From JACKBJ01 sp964549495 (GTDB taxonomy: Bacteria; Chloroflexota; Anaerolineae; Epilineales; Epilineaceae), in assembly GCA_964549495.1 (NCBI GenBank), contig CAZJWJ010000068.1, forward strand, positions 1 through 27,959: 27,959 nt of DNA, read 5' to 3'. This document shows positions 22,613-27,959 of the stretch, one piece after another. Made by a program: the position numbers and the translations under genes. The notes beneath the pieces were generated by a model. It was given only the letters and a program-made list of their open reading frames with translations. It did not search any database and was not told where the DNA came from. How positions within the stretch are numbered: the stretch's first letter is position 1; every line of letters starts with the position of its first letter.

Positions 22613-23617
22613 ATGGATGGCAGCTCGGATGGGACGAAGCGATTCGGTCGTGGCTGGCGCGCCCTCGTCTGGCTCGCGATCACCGCGACCGCCGCGGTCG
22701 CGGTCTGGGCCGCCGGCCCGGGCGGCGACGACGCGCCGGCGCGGGCGCAAGATGAACCGGAGGTGATCCTCCACTTGCCGCTGAGCCTCTTGGGGCAGGA
22801 TCGCGAGGGCATCCAGCCGCCCTCGACGGCGCGGCCCGAGCCCTCGGCCACGCCCCTGCCGGCCTCGGCCACGCCCACCCAGAGCCCCGAGCCGACGCCG
22901 ACCGAGCCGGAGCCGACCGAGCCCCCGACGCCCACGCTGCCGGCCGAGACCGGCGACATCTTCGGCCACATGACCTTCCAGGGCGCGCCCCTGGACATCG
23001 GCTTCGGCTCGCCGGGCACGCCCCAGATCGAGCTGCGTCGCCGCCAGGGCGCCGACGGCCCCTGGGAGCTGGTGGCCAACGCCGAGATCATCGACGCGGC
23101 GGGCCGCTTTGTCTTCGAGGACCCGCCGGCCCTGTCGGCCGGTCAGACCTATCAGGTCTGGTGGGACAACCCGCCCGGCCTGGGCGCCGACCTCTGGCTG
23201 GGCCGATGGTGGAGCCGCGACATCACCGTCTTCGGCGATGGCGCGGACATCGACGTCGGCGTCTTCGAGGTGGTCGATCTGACGATGACCGAGCCCTGTC
23301 ACGACTGCGGCCAGACCCCGCCCATCGTCTTCGAGTGGGAGCCCCGCGACAACGCGTCGGAAACCTACCGCTGGGCGGTCTTCGACGGCTGTGACGAAAC
23401 GGTGAACCAGCGCTTCGGCGCCTGGCTATCGGCCGACCTCGGGCATGCCAGCGACTACGAGACCGGCCCGCCGGCCGGCTTCCGGCTGGGTCAGCGCTAC
23501 TGCTGGTTCGTCCGCATCGACGACGGTCAGAACGGCGGCGGATGGCCCTACTACGCCCGCCGCGTCACCTGGCTGGCCTCGGCGGCCATGGCCGGCGCGG
23601 AGATCGCCTTCGACTGA
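22613..23617 (+). CDS. Secreted protein with Pro/Thr linker, second of a tandem paralog pair
   Basis: This 334-aa protein has an N-terminal hydrophobic segment (ALVWLAITATAAVAVWAAG, about 17-35), then VILHLPLSLLG (51-61) and a Pro/Thr/Glu linker. The C-terminal part parallels the previous gene: GADLWLGRWWS against GADLWMGAYYS, YRWAVFDGC against YRWAFCEVPC, and CWFVRIDDGQNGG...YYARRVTWL against YIWVDYPNGG...YYARMLWF. ATG 22613 is chosen for GGAGG 7 nt upstream; ATG 22589 is in frame. The gap of 28 bp from the previous stop suggests cotranscription. An ATP-independent surface role is likely, but none is proven. It converges with the carboxypeptidase gene. Confidence 0.74.
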   Translation: MDGSSDGTKRFGRGWRALVWLAITATAAVAVWAAGPGGDDAPARAQDEPEVILHLPLSLLGQDREGIQPPSTARPEPSATPLPASATPTQSPEPTPTEPEPTEPPTPTLPAETGDIFGHMTFQGAPLDIGFGSPGTPQIELRRRQGADGPWELVANAEIIDAAGRFVFEDPPALSAGQTYQVWWDNPPGLGADLWLGRWWSRDITVFGDGADIDVGVFEVVDLTMTEPCHDCGQTPPIVFEWEPRDNASETYRWAVFDGCDETVNQRFGAWLSADLGHASDYETGPPAGFRLGQRYCWFVRIDDGQNGGGWPYYARRVTWLASAAMAGAEIAFD

Positions 23618-23618
23618 T

Positions 23619-23642
23619 CGATCCGCGCCGGCTCTCGGATCG
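23619..23642. terminator. Hairpin between convergent genes
   Basis: CGATCCG (23619-23625) and CGGATCG (23636-23642) form a perfect 7-bp stem with a 10-nt loop. It starts just after the stop at 23617 and lies before the end of the leftward carboxypeptidase gene (23682). There is no T-run, so termination is inferred from position. Confidence 0.4.
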
Positions 23643-23681
23643 CGCTCTCCGACCCCGCATCTTCCCTCGGACCACGAGCCC

Positions 23682-25712
23682 CTATTCCCCGCGCTGGAGC
23701 CAGGGCAGGATCAGTGGTCCGAGCGGCTCCGGGGTCGCGTGGGCATCCGGGGTGGGACTGGGCAATAGGCCGCCGGCGGGCGGGGTGGCGATGATCTGCG
23801 GCGGGCAGGGCTGGCCGGTTGGCGGGCAGCGGTAGCGGGGGTCGTTCCACGCCTCGCCGGCCCACCAGCCTTCGAAATGCTCGCTCAGGTCGACGTAGGG
23901 ACGCAGATCGCCCTGGGTGAGGGTGACCGTGCCGGCCTGGCGGTCGACGTCGAAGGTCCAGCTGGCGCGCTCGACGCGGTCGGGGCGCGTGCTGGTGAGC
24001 AGCTGGACCTCGAGCGAGAGCCGGTTGCCCGCGTCGGCCAAGTCGGCCATGGGCACGCGCCACCGAGTCTGCTCGTTGTGGTAGACGTGTTCCTCGGCAG
24101 AGGACAGGATCAGCGGCTCGTCGCCGGCGCCCGCCAGGCTCAGGTCCAGGCCGGCAGGCATGACGCCCTCGTTGCCCAGCGTCAAGACCAGGTCCGATCC
24201 CTCGATCTCCAGCGCGTTGAGCTCGAAGTTGGGCGTGGCGGCCGCGATGTAGCTGCCGAAGCGGTGCCAGCGGTCGACGCTGGCCAGGATGTCCTCGGGC
24301 CGCGGGTTGAAGTTGAAGCCGGTGCTGCTGCCCACGGTGTACACGCCGGTGGCGCCCAGGCGCTGGATGCCGGTGATGGCGCTGCCGCCGTAGACCTCGG
24401 GCGTGAAGGAGAAGGCGCCCAGGTTGCCGTAGATGTGGTCGAGGGTGCTACCGAAGCCGGCGTACAGGCCGCGGGCGGTCCAGGTGCGCACGCTGCCGGC
24501 AAAGCCGTGGACCTCGGTCAGCTGGCTGCCCTTGCGCGTGAGCAGCTCGTACATGCCCGCGTCCGGCAGGTCCTCCTCGCGGCTGTGCCCCCAGGGGTAG
24601 AGGATGAGGTCGACGCCGGAATGGTAGGAGATGCCGGCCGCCAGGTGGTCCAGCTCGGCCAGGTAGTCGCGCACCGCCCGGACCTCGGGCTCGGAGTAGA
24701 CCTCCGGCCCGCCGAAGGTGCCCGAGCGCTCGCGCTTGTCGCCCTCGTCCCAATGCCAGTCGTAGTTGCGGTTGGCGTCCACGCCGCCCCAGCCGTCCTC
24801 GTCCAAGTTGCCGTCGCCGTCAGAGTCGACCGCCGCGATCGGCTCGACCGGCCCGCCCAGCGCACCGGTATGAGCGCCCAGCTGCTGGGGCTGGCCGACC
24901 AGGTGGTCGCGCCAGCGGTCGACGAAGGGGTTGTCGGGATGGGCATCGGCCCATTCCTGCTCGAACTCGTAGCGGGTCAGGCTGTGGCTGCCGTAGCCAT
25001 AGCCCTCCGGCGGATCCTCGTCGAAGCGCCCGTCCCCGTCGTCATCGCAGCATTCCGGATTGGCCGTCTTGCGCTGCACCTGGTCGTCGCGCAGCGCGAT
25101 GGCGTTGCCGTCGACGTTCACGCTGGGGATCACGTGGATGGCCCGCGTCTCGAGCAGCCGCGTGGCCAGCGGATGTTCTCCGTAATGCGTCACCAGCCAC
25201 CAGGCGGTGTAGAGGACCACCTGGTTGCTGATCAGCTCGCGGGCGTGATGCTGACCGTCCAGGTAGGCGATCGGCCGATCGGCGATAGGCTGGGCCCCGC
25301 GCTCGTCGGTCAAGCGAAGGGCGTAGATCGGCCGGTCCTGCCAGCTGCGGCCGATCTCCAGGCGCTCGACCAGATCGGGATGGTCCGCCTCGAGCTGCTG
25401 CAGGAAGGCCTCGATCGCCTCCGGGTCCGGATAGCTGCGGAAGTCGACCGCGCCGCCGGCCTCGGGCGCCGGGATCTCCTGCTGCAGGCGGACGATCGGT
25501 GGATCCGAGAAGGCATCCGGCGCGAAGCGCTCGAGAGGCGGTCCGTCGCCCTCCATCAGCTGGCCCAGCTGGAAGTCGGCCATATCCAAGGGCTCGAAGC
25601 CACGGGGCTCGGGCGGGCTGGTGCGGGCCTGGCGGGCGGGGCCGGCCAGGCCCGCCAGGAGGAGGGGCAGACCGGCCGCCAGGACGAGGGCGGCAAGGAC
25701 GAGGCGTCGCAT
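23682..25712 (-). CDS. Secreted M14-family zinc carboxypeptidase with calcium-binding-like inserts
   Basis: This 676-aa protein has a signal peptide (1-24) and a peptidase M14 domain from about residue 90 to 490. Zinc ligands are His156 and Glu159 (GQHHARE) and His364 (ISYHSG). Substrate residues are in GVDANRNYDW (310-319), and the catalytic Glu439 is in FTPEVYG. Between NVDG (199-202) and GVDANRN is an insert of about 110 aa, against about 30 in bovine carboxypeptidase A. It carries two acidic loops, DDDGDGRFDED (223-233) and DSDGDGNLDED (296-306), of the thrombospondin-3/dockerin type. A C-terminal beta domain, a Pro/Thr linker and the tail LILPWLQRGE follow. AGGAG is 7 nt before the ATG. 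Confidence 0.92.
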   Translation of the reverse strand: MRRLVLAALVLAAGLPLLLAGLAGPARQARTSPPEPRGFEPLDMADFQLGQLMEGDGPPLERFAPDAFSDPPIVRLQQEIPAPEAGGAVDFRSYPDPEAIEAFLQQLEADHPDLVERLEIGRSWQDRPIYALRLTDERGAQPIADRPIAYLDGQHHARELISNQVVLYTAWWLVTHYGEHPLATRLLETRAIHVIPSVNVDGNAIALRDDQVQRKTANPECCDDDGDGRFDEDPPEGYGYGSHSLTRYEFEQEWADAHPDNPFVDRWRDHLVGQPQQLGAHTGALGGPVEPIAAVDSDGDGNLDEDGWGGVDANRNYDWHWDEGDKRERSGTFGGPEVYSEPEVRAVRDYLAELDHLAAGISYHSGVDLILYPWGHSREEDLPDAGMYELLTRKGSQLTEVHGFAGSVRTWTARGLYAGFGSTLDHIYGNLGAFSFTPEVYGGSAITGIQRLGATGVYTVGSSTGFNFNPRPEDILASVDRWHRFGSYIAAATPNFELNALEIEGSDLVLTLGNEGVMPAGLDLSLAGAGDEPLILSSAEEHVYHNEQTRWRVPMADLADAGNRLSLEVQLLTSTRPDRVERASWTFDVDRQAGTVTLTQGDLRPYVDLSEHFEGWWAGEAWNDPRYRCPPTGQPCPPQIIATPPAGGLLPSPTPDAHATPEPLGPLILPWLQRGE

Positions 25713-25748
25713 GGACAGCTCCTGGGCAGAGATCGCGGAATTCCCGCA

Positions 25749-25757
25749 ATCATACCA
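25749..25757 (-). promoter_or_regulatory. Extended -10 promoter of the carboxypeptidase gene
   Basis: On the minus strand, TGG followed by TATGAT (5 of 6 to consensus) makes an extended -10 at 25757-25749. The -35 region is weak, as expected for extended -10 promoters. It gives a leader of about 30 nt before ATG 25712. Confidence 0.45.
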
Positions 25758-25873
25758 CCAGGACTGGTCTAGGAAGCGCCGATGGGATCAGGCGGCAGCG
25801 GCCCGCTCGCCCCCCGTGGATCCTCCCGCTGGTCATCCTCGCCCGATCGACCTCGCGCTCGACGGCCCCGGGC

Positions 25874-26377
25874 TCAGGGCGTCGGCCAGGGCTTGGCCTG
25901 CACCCCCAAGGGCTCGACCAGGCGCACGCCGGAGCTGCGCAGGGCATCGCGCTCCTCCCGATCGGCGTAGACGGCGATGCGCCCCTGGACGCTCTCGGTG
26001 CTGAGCAGCACCACCTCGCCCGAGAGGAAGACCGGGTCCTCGGGCATCTGGCGCTCCCAGCTCCAGCCCTCCAGCCGGCGGATGGAGCGTGCGAAGGCCG
26101 CCACCTCGGGCGTCATCCGGAAGCGCAGGAACTGGGTGGCTTCCTCGCGCAGCTGGCCGGCGCGCAGCATGCTCACATGCCGGTCGACCAGGGCGCCGCG
26201 CAGGGCCTCGAGCGCCGGCGAGAAGAGCGGCGCCGACCAGAGGTCCTGGCTGACGTAGGGGTAGGGGATGGCGCATTCGAGGTGGTCGCTGCGCTCGAGC
26301 GCGAAGTCCAAGAGGCGCGCCCAGGGGCGATCGCCGAAGTCGGTCGGGTGGTAGCGCTGACGCTGGCTCACGGGCAT
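25874..26377 (-). CDS. Unrecognised soluble protein
   Basis: This 167-aa protein was not recognised. It has no signal peptide or membrane segment. It has aromatic and Arg-rich stretches such as QRYHPTDFGDRPWARLLDF, LECAIPYPYVSQDLW and FARSIRRLEGWSWERQ, and a closing alpha/beta part with RIAVYADREERDALR and GVRLVEPLG. It reads as a normal coding gene by third-position GC. GGAAGGAG lies just before ATG 26377, with GTG 26371 as an alternative at better spacing. An overlapping frame on the same strand is out of phase and low complexity. It sits 161 bp upstream of the carboxypeptidase start and 161 bp downstream of guaB. Confidence 0.6.
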   Translation of the reverse strand: MPVSQRQRYHPTDFGDRPWARLLDFALERSDHLECAIPYPYVSQDLWSAPLFSPALEALRGALVDRHVSMLRAGQLREEATQFLRFRMTPEVAAFARSIRRLEGWSWERQMPEDPVFLSGEVVLLSTESVQGRIAVYADREERDALRSSGVRLVEPLGVQAKPWPTP

Positions 26378-26446
26378 CTCTCCTTCCGGCGGCCACGGAT
26401 CCGTCGCGGCCAGCAAGAAACATGCCACATTCCGCGACCGGTTCCG

Positions 26447-26464
26447 GCGTAGGCCAGCCTACGC
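26447..26464. terminator. Hairpin downstream of guaB
   Basis: GCGTAGGC (26447-26454) and GCCTACGC (26457-26464) form a perfect 8-bp palindrome with 2 bases between the arms. It lies about 75 bp beyond the guaB stop in the direction of guaB transcription, so it may act as a terminator. No T-run follows, and it could instead be a protein-binding palindrome. Confidence 0.4.
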
Positions 26465-26538
26465 GGGCCTCGTCGACCGGGTTGCGCGCCCCGTTCTCGA
26501 TGGCCGTCGCGGCAACGTCGGACCGGGTCGATCAGCCC

Positions 26539-27959
26539 TCAGGAATGATCGACGTCGTGGGGCCCGCTCTCCTGCCGGCCGGCGCCGGTGATCCGCACGA
26601 ACTCCGCCTTCTCCTGCAGCTCGGGGATGGACCGCGCGCCGGCATAGCTCAGCCCGGAGCGCAGACCGCCGACCAGCTGGTGCAGGATGGAGTCGACCGG
26701 CCCGTTGTAGGGCACGCGGGCCTCGACGCCCTCGGGCACCACGCGCTCGTACTCGCGCCGGCTCTGCGGCCCGCGGGCGGCCACCTTCTCGTCGCGCGAC
26801 ATGGTGGCCTCCAGGCTGGCCATGCCGCGGGTGACCTTGAAGCGCCGGCCGTTGCGCACCACCACCATGCCGGGGCTCTCCTTGGTGCCGGCCAGCATGC
26901 TGCCGATCATCACCGTCTGCGCGCCGGCCGCCAGGGCCTTGACCACGTCGCCCGCGCTGCGGATGCCGCCGTCGGCGATGATCGGCACCTCGCCGGCCGA
27001 GGCGGAAGCCTCGGCCACCGCGCTGAGCTGGGGCACGCCGAAGCCGGTCACCAGGCGCGTGATGCAGATCGAGCCCGGGCCGACGCCGACCTTGACCGCG
27101 TCCGCGCCGGCCTCGACCAGCCGCGCCGCGCCATCGCCCGAGGCTACGTTACCCACCACCAGATCCCAGCCCTCGCCGAGCTCGGCGCGCAGCGATCGGG
27201 CCGCGTCGATGGCGTTGATCGAGTCGCCGTGGGCGATGTCGACCACCAGCGCGTCGGCACCGGCCTCGATCAGCGCCGCGGCCCGATCGAGGTAGCCCGG
27301 CCGCACGCCCACCGCAGCCGCTACCCGCAGTCGGCCCTCGGGGTCCTTGGTGGCCATCGGATAGTCCTGGATGTTCTCGATGTCCTTGGCGGTGATCAGC
27401 CCGGTCAGCCGTCCTTCGTCGTCGACCAGCGGCAGCTTCTCGACCTTGGCCCGGTCGAGCAGGCTGCGCGCCTTCTCGAAGGTGGTGTCGGCCGGCGCGG
27501 TGACCAGCTTGTCGCCTTGGGTCATCACCTGGCCCACCGGTGCGCTGTCATCGTCGGAAAAGAGCACGTCGCGGCGGGTGACGATGCCCTCGACCACGCG
27601 GTCCTCGCCCAGGATGATCACCCCGCCCACGCCCTCGCGCTCCATGGCCAGGCGCGCGTCGCCGACGGTCGCGCCCACCGGCAACGTCAAGGGATCGATG
27701 ACGATGAAGGACTCGGTGCGCTTGACCCGCCGCACCTCGGCCGCCTGGGCTTCGATGGACAGGAAGCGGTGGATGACCCCGATGCCGCCGGCCCGCGCCA
27801 CGGCGATGGCCATCTGGCTCTCGGTCACGGTGTCCATGTTGGAGCTGACGATGGGCATCTTGAGTCGGATGTTGCGCGAGAACTGGGTGCTGGTGTCGGT
27901 GTCCCGCCGCGACCGGATGGTCGAGTAGCGGGGCACCAGCAGCACGTCGTCGAAGGTCA
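26539..27959 (-). CDS. guaB: IMP dehydrogenase (5' end outside the window)
   Basis: The enzyme oxidises IMP to XMP with NAD+, the first committed step of GMP synthesis. The visible 473 codons begin at TFDDVLLVPRYS, just after the normal N-terminus, so only a few codons are missing past the window edge. PIVSSNMDTVTE starts the TIM barrel. Two CBS domains follow (about SFIVIDPLTLPV to IENIQDY). Then come VDIAHGDS, the catalytic loop GVGPGSICITR (Cys codon 27064-27066), IIADGGIRSAGDVVKALAAG and the flap region RGMASLEA...VPEGVEARVPYNG. The usual loop is GSICTTR; here Ile follows the Cys. GMAS replaces the more common GMGS. Function is still very likely IMPDH. Confidence 0.93.
   Translation of the reverse strand, partial: TFDDVLLVPRYSTIRSRRDTDTSTQFSRNIRLKMPIVSSNMDTVTESQMAIAVARAGGIGVIHRFLSIEAQAAEVRRVKRTESFIVIDPLTLPVGATVGDARLAMEREGVGGVIILGEDRVVEGIVTRRDVLFSDDDSAPVGQVMTQGDKLVTAPADTTFEKARSLLDRAKVEKLPLVDDEGRLTGLITAKDIENIQDYPMATKDPEGRLRVAAAVGVRPGYLDRAAALIEAGADALVVDIAHGDSINAIDAARSLRAELGEGWDLVVGNVASGDGAARLVEAGADAVKVGVGPGSICITRLVTGFGVPQLSAVAEASASAGEVPIIADGGIRSAGDVVKALAAGAQTVMIGSMLAGTKESPGMVVVRNGRRFKVTRGMASLEATMSRDEKVAARGPQSRREYERVVPEGVEARVPYNGPVDSILHQLVGGLRSGLSYAGARSIPELQEKAEFVRITGAGRQESGPHDVDHS

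Noticed and set aside
23877..25772. 631-codon plus-strand frame
   Set aside because: It is antisense to the M14 carboxypeptidase and has shadow-type composition (Val/Ala/Asp-rich without motifs).
25833..26423. 196-codon minus-strand frame overlapping the small unknown gene
   Set aside because: Its product is Arg/Pro/Ala low complexity. The competing frame, 25874-26377, has balanced composition and a ribosome site.

Overview
This is a GC-rich bacterial window, densely coded on both strands. It most likely comes from an uncultured Chloroflexota bacterium. That is an inference, based on secreted proteins with Pro/Thr-rich linkers of the PTPTEP type, on a short 'LPLS/LPWLQ' hydrophobic motif just after the signal peptide or at the extreme C-terminus of several exported proteins, and on the gene mix (Uma2, DUF433/DUF5615, AMIN-like lipoprotein, DUF389). 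No marker gene settles the taxonomy.

Layout. Positions 1-187 hold only the possible tail of an upstream gene. At 188-4280 a promoter with a palindromic operator candidate drives a tightly overlapping operon: a TetR-type regulator with two DNA-binding domains, a rifampin-phosphotransferase/PEP-synthase-like enzyme, and a half-size permease. This looks like an inducible drug or metabolite modification cassette. At 4267-5327 are a Uma2-family protein and a DUF433 antitoxin whose DUF5615 toxin is cut to 27 codons. The remnant overlaps the start of meaB (5324-6322), a GTPase chaperone of B12-dependent mutases. From 10728 back to 6415, leftward genes encode an exported Kelch protein, a double Usp-domain protein, a CBS-pair protein and the NhaA antiporter.

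From 10895 to 16740 the genes run rightward: an unrecognised membrane-anchored protein, a secreted protein with a striking Pro-Ile-Ile repeat, carbamate kinase, a DUF697-like membrane protein and an M50-like metalloprotease with TPR repeats. The last three overlap each other. An AMIN-like lipoprotein with its own promoter follows. A near-perfect 29-bp inverted repeat separates it from a RarA ATPase/degenerate methyltransferase fusion, which is translationally coupled to a Usp-DUF389 membrane protein. Two tandem secreted paralogs (21568-23617) come next. They converge on an M14 zinc carboxypeptidase (leftward). An unrecognised small gene and the 3' part of guaB, also leftward, close the window.

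The most unusual items are the duplicated-HTH regulator with its resistance-like operon, the decapitated toxin-antitoxin pair fused to the front of meaB, the 29-bp inverted repeat before rarA, the Pro-Ile-Ile secreted protein, and the shared short motif on exported proteins. No tRNA, rRNA, CRISPR array, transposase or phage gene was seen.
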